A DNA stretch of 64,000 nucleotides. Origin: Knoellia sp. Soil729. GTDB taxonomy: Bacteria; Actinomycetota; Actinomycetes; Actinomycetales; Dermatophilaceae. The position numbers and the translations under genes were made by a program. Under the pieces are notes generated by a model that worked only from the letters and a program-made list of their open reading frames with translations, made no database searches and was not told the origin of the DNA. Location of the stretch: assembly GCF_001427985.1 (NCBI RefSeq), contig NZ_LMSA01000003.1, positions 48,849 through 112,848 on the forward strand, in the 5' to 3' direction. Position 1 is the first letter of the stretch. Each line of letters begins with the position of its first letter. Positions 18,858 through 28,800 of this stretch are shown in pieces.

Positions 18858-19295
18858 TCAGCTGCCCGGCGGAGCCTCGCGCACCAGGCAGGTGATGCGC
18901 GACGTGCACACGCGCTTGCCCCGGTCGTCGGAGACGACGACCTCCCATGAGCACAACGTCTTCCCCAGGGAGATGGGCGTGGCCACGCCGGTCACCACCC
19001 CGGAGCGGGCGGCGCGGTGGTGGGTCGCGTTGATGTCGGTGCCGACGACGATGCGCTCCGGTCCGGCGTGGATGGCCGAGCCGACCGAGCCCAGCGTCTC
19101 GGCGAGCACCACCGAGGCGCCGCCGTGGAGCAGGCCGTAGGGCTGGGTGTTGCCCTCGACCGGCATCGTCGCGACGAGGCGCTCCGGTGTGGCCTCGGTG
19201 ATCTCGATACCCATGCGCTGGAGCAGGGAGTGGGGGTTGAGGGCCGTCATCTGCGCCACGAAGGGCATGAGGTCCTGCGGTGCGTCGGTGGTCAT
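18858..19295 (-). CDS. PaaI/MenI-type hotdog-fold thioesterase
   Basis: A 145-residue single-domain hotdog acyl-CoA thioesterase. The core motif is QPYGLLHGGASVVLAETLGS, with the His-Gly-Gly that binds the thioester carbonyl and the Glu that activates water. NATHHRAARSG and ISLGKTLCSWEVVVSDD complete the fold. The closest named groups are PaaI (phenylacetyl-CoA pathway) and MenI/ComA2 (1,4-dihydroxy-2-naphthoyl-CoA hydrolase of menaquinone synthesis). The LHGGASVVLAET form leans to MenI-like, but no men genes are nearby. A ribosome site like GAAGGCG precedes the ATG. It is divergent from polA with 49 bases between. Confidence 0.85.
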   Translation of the reverse strand: MTTDAPQDLMPFVAQMTALNPHSLLQRMGIEITEATPERLVATMPVEGNTQPYGLLHGGASVVLAETLGSVGSAIHAGPERIVVGTDINATHHRAARSGVVTGVATPISLGKTLCSWEVVVSDDRGKRVCTSRITCLVREAPPGS

Positions 19296-19331
19296 GTCTT
19301 GGTCGCCTTCACTGGTGTCGGGGGCTGGCCA

Positions 19332-19337
19332 TAGGCT
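19332..19337 (+). promoter_or_regulatory. -10 box of a leaderless polA promoter
   Basis: TAGGCT ends 7 nt before the GTG at 19345, which decides that start over the out-of-frame ATG at 19341. The same hexamer and spacing precede the pdtaR gene. Confidence 0.5.
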
Positions 19338-19344
19338 GCCATGC

Positions 19345-22011
19345 GTGAGTCGCCTCCTTCTCCTCGACGGTCATTCCCTTGCCTATCGCGCCTTCTTCGC
19401 CCTCCCGGTGGAGAACTTCTCGACGAGCACCGGTCAGCACACCAACGGGGTCTACGGGTTCACGTCGATGCTCATCAACGTCCTGCGGGACGAGGCGCCC
19501 ACCCATGTCGCGGTCGCGTTCGACGTCTCGCGGCAGACGTTCCGCTCGGAGGAGTACTCCGACTACAAGGCCACCCGCTCGGCGACTCCGAGCGAGTTCC
19601 AGGGGCAGGTGGCGCTGGTGCGAGAGGTGCTCGACGCGCTGCGCATCAAGCACGTCCAGGTGGATGGTTTCGAGGCCGACGACGTCATCGCGACGCTGAC
19701 GTCGATGGCCGAGGCCGAGGGCATGGATGTCGTCATCTGCACCGGCGACCGTGACGCGTTCCAGCTGGTGACCGACAAGGTGTCCATGATCTACCCGGTG
19801 CGTGGCGTCTCCGACGTCTGGCGCCTGGACCCCAAGGCGATCGAGGACAAGTACCTCGTGGCGCCCGAGCGCTACAGCGACCTGGCCGCGCTCGTCGGCG
19901 AGACGAGCGACAACCTGCCGGGTGTGCCCGGGGTCGGGCCCAAGACGGCCGCCAAGTGGCTCGGCCTCTACGGCGACCTCCAGGGCGTCGTCGCGCACGC
20001 CGACGAGATCAAGGGCAAGGCGGGGGAGTCGCTGCGTGAGCACCTCAACGACGTCCTGCGCAACCGCCGGCTCAACCAGCTCGTGCGCGACCTCACGCTG
20101 CCGGTGACGATCGCCGACCTCGAGCGCGCGACCTGGGACCGCGAGGAGGTCCACCGGGTCTTCGACGGCCTCGAGTTCAGGGTTCTGCGTGAGCGCCTGT
20201 TCGAGACCTTCCAGGCCGCCCCCGACGAGGCCGAGGGAGGGTTCGAGCTCGACGGCTCGGTCCTGTCGTCCGCCGAGGTCGGGCCATGGCTCGACAAGCA
20301 CGCGACGACCGACCCGACCGGCGTGCACGTCGTCGGGACCTGGGGTCGTGGCACCGGTGACGTCAGCGCCGTGGCGCTGGCCACGACAGGTGACGCGGCG
20401 GCATACATCGATGTCGTCGAGCTCGACGAAGAGGGTGAGCGCGCGCTCGCCGACTGGCTCGCCGACGAGACGCGTCCCAAGATCCTCCACGACGCCAAGG
20501 GCCCGATGCATGCTTTGCAGGCGAGGGGTATGCCGTTGCGCGGGGTCACGGTCGACACCGCCCTGGCGGCCTATCTCGTCAAACCCGACCAGCGCAGCTT
20601 CGACCTCGCCGACCTCGTCGTCCGTCACCTCGGTCGCGAGCTCAAGGCCGAGGAGCACCCTGGTGGTCAGGGCATGCTCGCCATCGGCACCGAGGACATG
20701 GTCGGGCAGGACGCCATGGTGCGTGCGCGGGCGGTCCTCGACCTGTCCGTGCCGCTCGGCGAGCAGCTCGAGACCACCGGCGGCACCGAGCTGCTGCGCG
20801 ACATCGAGCTGCCGCTGGTCGACATCCTCGGCACGATGGAGCGCACCGGGATCGCCGTCGACACCGAGGGCCTGAGCGCGCTCGAGGCCGACTTCGACGC
20901 CAAGGTGCGCGAGGCCAAGCAGGACGCCTACGACGCCATCGGTGGCGAGACGATCAACCTCGGCTCACCCAAGCAGCTCCAGACGGTCCTGTTCGAGACG
21001 CTCGGCCTGCCCAAGACGCGCCGCACCAAGACCGGCTACACGACCGACGCCGACGCCCTCACCGACCTCTATGCCAAGACCGAGCACCCGTTCCTCGAGG
21101 CGATGCTGCGCCACCGCGACGCGATGCGCCTACGGGTCACGGTCGAGGGCCTGATCAAGGCGGTCGCGGAGGACCAGCGGATCCACACGACCTATATCCA
21201 GACGATCGCCGCGACGGGCCGGTTGTCCTCGACGGACCCGAACCTGCAGAACGTGCCGATCCGCACAGAGGAGGGTCGCCGCATCCGCGACGTCTTCGTC
21301 GTGGGGGACGGGTTCGAGTCGCTGATGTCGGCCGACTACAGCCAGATCGAGATGCGGATCATGGCCCACCTGTCCGGTGACGAGGGCCTCATCGAGGCGT
21401 TTCGCACCGGCGAGGACCTCCACCGGTTCGTCGGCGCGCGCGTCTTCGGGGTCGAGCCCGAGGACGTCACCGCCGAGATGCGCAGCAAGGTCAAGGCGAT
21501 GAGCTACGGCCTGGCCTACGGCCTGTCCGCGTTCGGGCTGTCCAAGCAGCTGTCGATCTCGACGGGGGAGGCGCAGGGGCTCATGAACGAGTACTTCGCC
21601 CGCTTCGGCGGAGTGCGCGACTACCTGCGCGAGATCGTGGCCGAGGCGCGCGCGACCGGCTACACCGCGACGATGCTCGGGCGCCGCCGCTACCTGCCCG
21701 ACCTGTTGAGCGACAACCGCCAGCGTCGCGAGGGGGCCGAGCGGATGGCGCTCAACGCACCCATCCAGGGCTCTGCCGCCGACATCATCAAGCTCGCGAT
21801 GAAGGGCGTCGACTCGGGCCTGCGTGAGTCCGGTGCGAAGTCACGCATGCTGCTCCAGGTCCACGACGAGCTCGTGCTCGAGGTGGCGCCGGGGGAGCGC
21901 GAGGACGTCGAGGCGCTGGTGCGCACCGAGATGGGCCGCGCGATCGAGCTGGACGTCCCGCTCGATGTCAGCGTCGGGCTCGGCCGGAGCTGGCACGACG
22001 CGGCACACTGA
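19345..22011 (+). CDS. polA: DNA polymerase I
   Basis: An 888-residue repair and Okazaki-fragment polymerase. Domains: 5'-3' flap exonuclease at about 1-290 (LLLLDGHSLAYRAFFAL; VDGFEADDVIATL; VICTGDRDAFQL; SDNLPGVPGVGPKTAAKWL), a 3'-5' exonuclease-like domain at about 300-480, and the family A polymerase to the end: motif A SADYSQIEMRIMAHLSGD, motif B RSKVKAMSYGLAYGLSAFG, motif C QVHDELVLEV. The 3'-5' domain lacks the DxE metal motif (its place reads VHVVGTWGRG), so proofreading is presumably lost, as is usual in actinobacterial PolA. GTG start at 19345 gives the normal N terminus VSRLLLLDGHS and leaderless spacing. Confidence 0.97.
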   Translation: MSRLLLLDGHSLAYRAFFALPVENFSTSTGQHTNGVYGFTSMLINVLRDEAPTHVAVAFDVSRQTFRSEEYSDYKATRSATPSEFQGQVALVREVLDALRIKHVQVDGFEADDVIATLTSMAEAEGMDVVICTGDRDAFQLVTDKVSMIYPVRGVSDVWRLDPKAIEDKYLVAPERYSDLAALVGETSDNLPGVPGVGPKTAAKWLGLYGDLQGVVAHADEIKGKAGESLREHLNDVLRNRRLNQLVRDLTLPVTIADLERATWDREEVHRVFDGLEFRVLRERLFETFQAAPDEAEGGFELDGSVLSSAEVGPWLDKHATTDPTGVHVVGTWGRGTGDVSAVALATTGDAAAYIDVVELDEEGERALADWLADETRPKILHDAKGPMHALQARGMPLRGVTVDTALAAYLVKPDQRSFDLADLVVRHLGRELKAEEHPGGQGMLAIGTEDMVGQDAMVRARAVLDLSVPLGEQLETTGGTELLRDIELPLVDILGTMERTGIAVDTEGLSALEADFDAKVREAKQDAYDAIGGETINLGSPKQLQTVLFETLGLPKTRRTKTGYTTDADALTDLYAKTEHPFLEAMLRHRDAMRLRVTVEGLIKAVAEDQRIHTTYIQTIAATGRLSSTDPNLQNVPIRTEEGRRIRDVFVVGDGFESLMSADYSQIEMRIMAHLSGDEGLIEAFRTGEDLHRFVGARVFGVEPEDVTAEMRSKVKAMSYGLAYGLSAFGLSKQLSISTGEAQGLMNEYFARFGGVRDYLREIVAEARATGYTATMLGRRRYLPDLLSDNRQRREGAERMALNAPIQGSAADIIKLAMKGVDSGLRESGAKSRMLLQVHDELVLEVAPGEREDVEALVRTEMGRAIELDVPLDVSVGLGRSWHDAAH

Positions 22012-22065
22012 GCACGCTCCCCGCGCGGGATCGCCGTTCGGCCTTCGGGACCGGCTGCACGGTCG

Positions 22066-22071
22066 TAGTCT
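22066..22071 (+). promoter_or_regulatory. Possible -10 box for the small membrane protein
   Basis: TAGTCT about 60 bases before the ATG at 22131; the leader would contain the ribosome site GAAGGACGGAG (22115-22125). No strong -35. Confidence 0.3.
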
Positions 22072-22130
22072 GGAGAGCACGGCCTCGGTGACTTGTGAGC
22101 CGCCGACGCCGTCCGAAGGACGGAGCGACC

Positions 22131-22508
22131 ATGACGGTCACGCGACTGGTCAACGCCGGGATCGGCGTCCTGACGCTCGTCGTCAGCCTCGTGGCGTCGC
22201 TGTGGCGCTATGACCACGACCACGCGTTCGGACCGGCCCTGCTGCTCACCTCTGCGGTCTTCGGCTTTGTCGCCGTCACCCTCGCCATCGCGTGGCGTCG
22301 ACCACCCGCAGCGGGGACGGCGCCGATGAGCGGTGGGATCGTCTGGCTTGTGCTCCTCATCGTCACGACCGTCGCGACGTGGGACCTCGTACCTTCCGAT
22401 CAACGACCGGCCTACGGGCTGCTGCTCGCCGTCGTCGTGGGGGTCGTACTGGGCGCCGCAGCCGGTCCTGGCGTCGACCTCGGACCTGAGGACGGTGACC
22501 GGATGTGA
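22131..22508 (+). CDS. Small four-span membrane protein, unknown function
   Basis: A 125-residue hydrophobic protein I cannot assign to a named family. Spans are at about residues 6-24 (NAGIGVLTLVVSLVASLW), 33-52 (ALLLTSAVFGFVAVTLAIA), 66-83 (GIVWLVLLIVTTVATWDL) and 92-112 (YGLLLAVVVGVVLGAAAG). The C terminus is short and acidic. The ATG at 22131 is preferred because GAAGGACGGAG lies just upstream; an in-frame GTG at 22095 would add 12 basic residues. It follows polA on the same strand but probably has its own promoter. Confidence 0.65.
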   Translation: MTVTRLVNAGIGVLTLVVSLVASLWRYDHDHAFGPALLLTSAVFGFVAVTLAIAWRRPPAAGTAPMSGGIVWLVLLIVTTVATWDLVPSDQRPAYGLLLAVVVGVVLGAAAGPGVDLGPEDGDRM

Positions 22509-22624
22509 GAACGCTGCGCCGCCTCCCTGGGGGCATCCTGCTCATCGAGTAGCGGCCCTCGGCTCTGCCATACTGCCCCAATGCCACCCCACGCAGCGCG
22601 CTCGGCCGCACTCCCCGGCACCCG

Positions 22625-23410
22625 ATGACCAGCGTCTCCGACTACTACCGCGAGAACGTCACGTGGGTCGGCTCGCTCGACCGACGGCTCTCCGCGATCG
22701 CCGACGAGGTCGTGGCACGTCGCCCCGCACGGACCCTGGACCTCGGGTGCGGTGAGGGCGTCCTGCTGGAAGCCCTCGCCTCGCGCCTGCCCGCGGAGTC
22801 AGTCCTCGTGGGGATGGACGTCGTGCCCCCACCGGGCGGCGCGCGGTGGCACGGCGTGACGGGTGACATCGCGAGCCGGCTGCCCTTCGCCGACGACTCC
22901 TTCGACGTCGTCATCGCCGGCGAGATCATCGAGCACGTCCCGCACCCCGACCGCCTGCTGTCCGAGATCCGACGCCTGCTGGCGCCGTCCGGACGGCTCG
23001 TGCTGTCCACTCCCAACATCGTCGGCTGGGCCAACCGGGTCCTCGTTCCGCTGGGCATCCAGCCGCTGTTCACCGAGACGTCGAGCGAGGTGCACCTCGG
23101 GCGACGGTGGCGCGTGCTGGGTCAGGGCAACCAGGTCCAGGGACACCTCAAGGTGTTCTCGCACCGCGCGCTGCGGGAGATCTTGGAACGCACCGGTTTC
23201 GCTGTCCTGCGGACCTCGGGTATGCCGGGGGAGTTCCCTTTTCCCGTCGATCGGGTCGACCGCCTCTGTGCTAGGTTCCCGTCGATCGCCTCCGACCTCC
23301 TCGTCGTGGCGGAGTCCGCTCAACGGCTTCCGGACTTCCAGCCGCCACGCAGGAAGGACAGCCGTCCACCGTCCGCAGGCGCCCACCGACCTGCGGAGGA
23401 TCATGTCTGA
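22625..23410 (+). CDS. Class I SAM-dependent methyltransferase
   Basis: A 261-residue soluble methyltransferase of the Methyltransf_11/23 type. Motif I is RTLDLGCGEGVLLEAL, motif II GMDVVPPPGG, then SRLPFADDSFDVVIAGEIIEHVPHPDRLLSE, then LAPSGRLVLSTPNIVGWANR. STPNIVGW and the later HLKVFSHRALREILERTGF are typical of methyltransferases in sugar and polysaccharide gene clusters, so a glycan or lipid-linked sugar is a reasonable guess for the substrate. The last 25 residues are basic and low complexity. It marks the left end of the envelope glycan region; the next ATG overlaps its stop by 8 bases. Confidence 0.85.
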   Translation: MTSVSDYYRENVTWVGSLDRRLSAIADEVVARRPARTLDLGCGEGVLLEALASRLPAESVLVGMDVVPPPGGARWHGVTGDIASRLPFADDSFDVVIAGEIIEHVPHPDRLLSEIRRLLAPSGRLVLSTPNIVGWANRVLVPLGIQPLFTETSSEVHLGRRWRVLGQGNQVQGHLKVFSHRALREILERTGFAVLRTSGMPGEFPFPVDRVDRLCARFPSIASDLLVVAESAQRLPDFQPPRRKDSRPPSAGAHRPAEDHV

Positions 23411-23765
23411 ACCCGAAGAGGGCACACGTTCCGTCGTGACCCTGTCCGTGGGCGCCAAGGTCGCAGCGACGCTCGCCCTGCTCCTGCTCCTCGCTGCGGC
23501 CTACCTCCTGTGGTCACCGATCCAGCTGTACCCCAGTGACGGGTTCCCGATCATGTGTGGCACCGGTGCCAGTCCACCGACCGATGAGCTGGGGACAGCA
23601 GCATGCGGCCAGATCAACCAGATCCGCCAGTGGCAGGCGGGCGCTCTCGCTGTCGCCGCCCTCGTCGTGTTGGGCGGTGCGATCTATGCCTTCGGCGTCA
23701 ACCGGCGTACGGAGGCGCTCATCGGCAGGGAGCCCGTCGCCGCTGACGCCGGCCGCGAGGACTGA
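23403..23765 (+). CDS. Two-span membrane protein, unknown function
   Basis: A 120-residue protein with spans at about residues 18-36 (KVAATLALLLLLAAAYLLW) and 80-98 (AGALAVAALVVLGGAIYAFG). The loop between them, presumably outside, is about 42 residues and holds two cysteines (IMCGTGASPP and TAACGQINQ) that could form a disulfide. No family recognised. It overlaps the methyltransferase by 8 bases and ends next to the stop of the opposite-strand acyltransferase, with no gap. Confidence 0.7.
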   Translation: MSEPEEGTRSVVTLSVGAKVAATLALLLLLAAAYLLWSPIQLYPSDGFPIMCGTGASPPTDELGTAACGQINQIRQWQAGALAVAALVVLGGAIYAFGVNRRTEALIGREPVAADAGRED

Positions 23766-25790
23766 CTACTTGCCGGCCTGGATCATCGCCGGGCCGATGC
23801 GGTCCCACACCAGGGCGGCGCCTAGTTCGCTGAGGTGCAGCCCGTCGTCGCGCAGCCGTATGCCGTTCTCCTCCTCGGTGAAGCCGTTCGAGCACACCGT
23901 GGCGTGCAGATCGAGGATCGGGACGTCGGGATGGGTTGAGCCATAGGCCCGGATCGTCTCGTTGAGCCACGCGAGCCGGTCGGGGTCGTTGGCCACTGCG
24001 GTCGTCGGGTTCGCGGCGTCGGCACTGATCTTCATGCACAGGGCCGTCGTCAGGGCGAACCTGCCCGCGTGACCCTTGACCAGCTCACGTCGGCGGTCGA
24101 CCTCGCGGTAGAGCCAGTCGCGATACTGCGGAGTGCCGAACTTCACGACGCGGCCGTCGACGCGTCGGTCGTACAGCTCGCCGAGCCCGAGCATGAGGAC
24201 CACGATGTCCGGCTTCTCCCGGGCGACCTCCTGGGTCCAGCGTGGCTCCCACTCGGCACAGGCCGGCAGGTTGGGGAAGGTCTGGCCGTCGAGGTGACGC
24301 TCGGCCAGCAGCGTGCCGCAGCCGAGCTGGGTGCTGCCGTTGACGGCGAGGCCGTCGATCCTGTTGCCGTAGTAGTTGCGCATCCCGTAGGACTGCGAGT
24401 CGCCGAGCAGGAATGCCTTGACGAGCCGGCCCTGGGCGTCGGGGACGGGGGCGGGCCGCCCCGCCAAGGTGGTGGTCGGCGCCAGCGCAGGTGCCTGCGC
24501 GGAGGCGGTCGCGAAGAGCATCACCGACAGGACGCCCACCAGGGAGACAGATACAACCCTCGCCCACTGGGTGGGTGTGAAACGACGCTGCAGTCGCTGC
24601 TTGCGGAGGGGCTCCTCGACGAGCCTGAACGAGGCGTAGGCCAGGAGCGCGGTGATACCCATCCGGACCGCGAGGAGCAGCGGGCCGTCGAGACCCGTGC
24701 GGCCGTGACCCACGATGACGTAGACGGGCCAGTGCCACAGGTACAGGCCGTAGGACATCACCCCGGTGGCGACGACGGGGCGGAGCGACAGCAGCCGCGC
24801 CAGACTCGAGCGAGGTACCTGTGACACGGACGCGATGAGGGCCGCCGAAAGCAGGGCGGCGAGAAGGAAGCCCCCGCGGTACATCCATGGAGCCAGCTCG
24901 CGGGCAGCGGTGAACATGAGCAGCAGACCCACGAAGGCCAGCCACCCGACCACGGTCGCACCGGGCAACGGCACCAGACGTCCGTGGAGACGGGTGTAGA
25001 CCGGCCGCGCTGCCGCGACCAACGAGGGGGACAACGCCAGGACACCCCCCAACAGAAGGGCCTGCATGCGCGTGTCACTGCCGTAGTACACGCGTGAGGG
25101 GTCGGTGAACGGCTGGTACAGGAACGCCATGAGTGCCGCAGAGGCGAGCGTACCGGCGATGAGGAGGGCCCGCACTCCTGTGAGTCGCAGCCGCATTCGA
25201 CCCAGCAGCACGACGAGGAGCAGAGGAAAGACGATGTAGTACTGCTCCTCGATGGCGAGGGACCACGTGTGGCGCAGCGGAGAGGGCTCGACGAACTGGG
25301 CGAAGTAGGACTGCCCGCTCACCATGAACCACCAGTTGGAGACGTATCCGAGCGTGGCCAGCGAGTCACCTCGCAGCTGGGCTGACTGCTGGTCCGTGGC
25401 GAACGAGTAGCCGGCCACCGCCAACAGCACGACGAGCATTGCCGGCAGCAGCCGGCGGGCCCGGCGCAGCCAGAAGGCGCGAAGGTTGATCCGGCCGTGC
25501 CGCCTCCACTCCTGGGCGAGCAGCGAGGTGATGAGGAAGCCGGACAGGACGAAGAAGACGTCCACCCCGAGGAAGCCACCAGCTGCCCAGCCGACGCCGC
25601 CGTGGTAGAGCATCACGGCGACGACGGCAACGGCTCGAAGACCGTCGAGCGCCGGCCGATATCCCAGTTGCGCGCCCCGGTCAGAGGTCTCGGTGACGGG
25701 GCCACGCGCGTTTCGGGTCATCGGGCGACCGGCTTCGACGCCTTGGGGTGGTCCGTCAAGGACCGCCCCGCGCTGCGTCGTCGGTGACAT
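23766..25790 (-). CDS. OafA-type acyltransferase with C-terminal SGNH hydrolase domain
   Basis: A membrane O-acyltransferase of the AT3-SGNH fusion class (OatA and OafA relatives), about 674 residues. The AT3 part starts YRPALDGLRAVAVVAVMLYH, with VDVFFVLSGFLITSLL, then RRARRLLPAMLVVLL and the WSLAIEEQYYIVFPLLL motif, spread over about ten spans. The C-terminal part, outside the membrane, has SGNH blocks: FLLGDSQSYGM (nucleophile Ser) and RDDGLHLSELGA (Asp and His). Expected to acylate, commonly acetylate, a glycan. The start is uncertain: 25790 has GGGAC upstream, ATG at 25721 is also possible, and both precede the domain. It is divergent from the large GT-C gene. Confidence 0.88.
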   Translation of the reverse strand: MSPTTQRGAVLDGPPQGVEAGRPMTRNARGPVTETSDRGAQLGYRPALDGLRAVAVVAVMLYHGGVGWAAGGFLGVDVFFVLSGFLITSLLAQEWRRHGRINLRAFWLRRARRLLPAMLVVLLAVAGYSFATDQQSAQLRGDSLATLGYVSNWWFMVSGQSYFAQFVEPSPLRHTWSLAIEEQYYIVFPLLLVVLLGRMRLRLTGVRALLIAGTLASAALMAFLYQPFTDPSRVYYGSDTRMQALLLGGVLALSPSLVAAARPVYTRLHGRLVPLPGATVVGWLAFVGLLLMFTAARELAPWMYRGGFLLAALLSAALIASVSQVPRSSLARLLSLRPVVATGVMSYGLYLWHWPVYVIVGHGRTGLDGPLLLAVRMGITALLAYASFRLVEEPLRKQRLQRRFTPTQWARVVSVSLVGVLSVMLFATASAQAPALAPTTTLAGRPAPVPDAQGRLVKAFLLGDSQSYGMRNYYGNRIDGLAVNGSTQLGCGTLLAERHLDGQTFPNLPACAEWEPRWTQEVAREKPDIVVLMLGLGELYDRRVDGRVVKFGTPQYRDWLYREVDRRRELVKGHAGRFALTTALCMKISADAANPTTAVANDPDRLAWLNETIRAYGSTHPDVPILDLHATVCSNGFTEEENGIRLRDDGLHLSELGAALVWDRIGPAMIQAGK

Positions 25791-25874
25791 GTCCCGTCGA
25801 CCAGCGGGCGTCCTGGCGGGTGCCGCCCCGTGAGGCACAATGATGCGTCACGAACCGGCGGGGAAGGGTGCATT

Positions 25875-28800
25875 GTGCTGAGGCGAGCCGGCGTGCCCGT
25901 GGTGCTCGCAACCATCCTGCTGCTCGTCCTTCTGCTCAACGGAGTCGGTGTGCTCGCACCGGACATCAAGCCCGAAATCTACATGGCGCCGTGGCGCGAG
26001 GCCGAGGCGCTGAGCCGGGCGTGGCGCGAGAGCCCCAAGCTCGGGGAGCCCAACTTCAACGTGGGACTGTTTCCCGTCGCCTGGCTCGTGGGGGCCATCC
26101 AGGAGCTCGGCATCGGGGCCGATCTGTCGATGCGCCTGCTGCGCTGGGTCCTGCTGCTGCTCGGCGGGTGGGGCGCGAGCCGCCTCTATATGCTCGTGGC
26201 GGGATCTCGGGCCGGGCGGGTCGGTGCGGTGGTCGCCGCGGTGATCTACGTCGCGAACCCGTACATGGTCACGGCGGGTGACTTCCTCGCCATTGTGCTC
26301 CCGGCAGCGATGCTGCCTTGGATGGCGCTGTTCCTGCTCCGAGCCACCGTGCGCGGAGGCTGGCGCGACCCGGCCGCGGCGGCCCTCGCCTTCGCCGCCA
26401 TGAGCGGCATGAACGTCGCGGTCATTCCGATCATCCAGCTCCTGTGCCTGCCGGCACTGCTCTGGTACGCCCACAGCGGTCTGGGAGCGAGCTGGCGAGC
26501 GGTGGTGGTAGCGACGGCCAAGTGGGGACTGCTCGCCGGTCTGCTCTCGGCCTACTGGCTCGTACCCTCGCTGGCCGCCCTCGGCGCGGGGAGCCACGTG
26601 ACTCAGTTCAGCGAGTCGCTGGAGGGTATCGCGGCGCCCTCGTCCTTCGCCGAGGTTCTGCGCGGCATGGGCCTCTGGCCGTTGTACGGGAGGGACGTCG
26701 ACGGGCCATGGCAGCCCGGCTTCGTCCCCTACCTGACGAACCCGCTCATCGTGGCCGCGAGCTTCCTTGTCCCGGTGCTCCTCGTCGCGTCCGCCCAAGT
26801 GGTGCGTGGCTCGGCGCGACGTCTCGCCCTGTTCCTCGTGGTACCCGCCGCTGTGCTCATGGTCGGTGTCCACCCGGCAGACGCCCCTTCTCCCTTCGGC
26901 CACCTCCTGCTCTGGTCCTTCGAGCACGTTCCGGGCGCCGCGGCATTCCGCACGACCAACAAGGTGGGTGCGGTCCTCGTGCTCGGCGTCGCCCTGCTGG
27001 TCGGGCTGGCTGCTCCGGCGCTGCTTGGCCGTGCCCGCCGGGTCGTACCGCGGCTGGTCATCGCGCCGGTCGCGGCGGGCTGCGTCGTGCTCGCCACGTG
27101 GCCGGCCTGGTCCGGTGGCCTCTACAGCCTCCCCCTGCCCGTGCCGGACCACTGGTACGACGCGACGCGTGCGCTGGACAAGGGACCCATGGACCGCAGG
27201 GTGTGGTTCGTCCCCGGTGTTGCGCAGCCCCAGTACACGTGGAGCGAGGACCGGCCCGACGACCTCAACAACGCGCTGCTGGCCCGTCCCTCCTTCGTCC
27301 GGATCACCCTGCCCGAGTCGTCGCCGTACGGCGCCAGCCTGCTGGCAGCCGTCGACACAGGGCTACAGGAGGGGTCGCTGCCGAGCGACGCGCTCTCCGC
27401 TGCCGCCCGCTACCTCGGTGTCGGTGACGTGCTAGTCCGCAACGACGTCCGGTGGGACAAGGACGGTGGAGCCCGGCCGATCGAGGTGGCCACCCGCGTC
27501 GGCTCGGACCCCGGACTGCTCTTCCGCGGGGCCAATGGGTCGCCTGGGCAGGATCTCGTCCGCACGCCGGCCCAACCCGAGCTCGAGCTGCAGCTGCCGC
27601 CACTGCAGCGCTACGAGGTGCGCGACGCGCGCGACCTCGTGCGCACCGAGAGCACGAAGGGTCTGGTCCTCGTCGATGGGGACGGTTGGGCGCTGGCCCC
27701 CTTGGTGCTGGTTGGTCTGCTGCCGGCCCAGCCGCCGTTCCTGCTCACCGGCGCCACGACGCGGTCCGCGCTCGCCCAGGCGCTGGGACCCACGTCCCGC
27801 CTCGTCCTCACGGACACGAACCGCCGGCGGCAGGTCGTACCCAACAGGCTCACGGGGGCCTACGGTCCCCTCTTGGGGGCCGACGAGGACCCGGGGCCCA
27901 CGATCGCACTCGAGGGCCCGTCCGACCAGACAGTGCTCCGGGTCGTCGGTGGCGAGGTCTCGGCAAGCCTCGAAGGACCCCGCTTCGGCGTCAACCCGGC
28001 GACGACCGCCGAGAACGCGTTCGACGGCGATCCCACCACAGCCTGGACCTTCGGTGACTTCGGGCGTGCCCGCGGGCAGTCGGTCTCCGTCCAGCTGGCG
28101 CGGCCGATCAGCGTCGACCGCATCGACCTCGATGTCCCACCGACGGCGGGGCAGCGGATCACCCGGATCCGTATCCAGGCTGATGACGCCGCGAGCGAGG
28201 TGGACGTTCCCTCCGACGGGCGCGTCTCGGCCGGCTTCCCGGGACGGACGGCCGGACGCCTCACCGTCACCGTGGTGGCTGTGGCGGGCGAGGGCGACAA
28301 CCCGGTGTCGCTCGCCGAGGTCGCCGTCCCCGGCCTCCAGGTCCGTCGGGTGGCACGTCTGCCCGTGGCGACGGCCGCGGCTGCGCAGGACCTCAGGGGT
28401 GCGGCACGGGACCGGCTCACGGCGACACCGACTGACGTCGTCCTCACCCGGGTGCTCGGCAGGCCCGTCGCCGGGGACGACGAGGAGACGCGGCTCGACC
28501 GCGACTTCACGCTTCCCGACGCCCGCGACTTCCGTGTCTACGGCCTCGTCCGGCCGGACCGTGCGGCACCGGATGACGTCATCGACGCACTGCACGGGGT
28601 CACCGGGGACGTCACCGTCACCTCGTCGTCGCGGGCGTTCGGTGACGTGACCGTCCGTGGCTCGCGTGCCTTCGACGGCGACCCCGGCACCGGGTGGGCC
28701 CCGGGCCGGGGCATCACGGGTGAGTGGCTGGAGGCGACCTTCGACGAGCCGCGAACGCTCGACAGTGTGGCCATCGAGCAACCGGCACAGGCGTCCGCGT

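Noticed and set aside
25788..25838. Longer N terminus for the AT3-SGNH acyltransferase starting at 25838
   Set aside because: Adds only a disordered Pro/Arg stretch and would overlap the probable promoter region of the divergent gene; left as an alternative.
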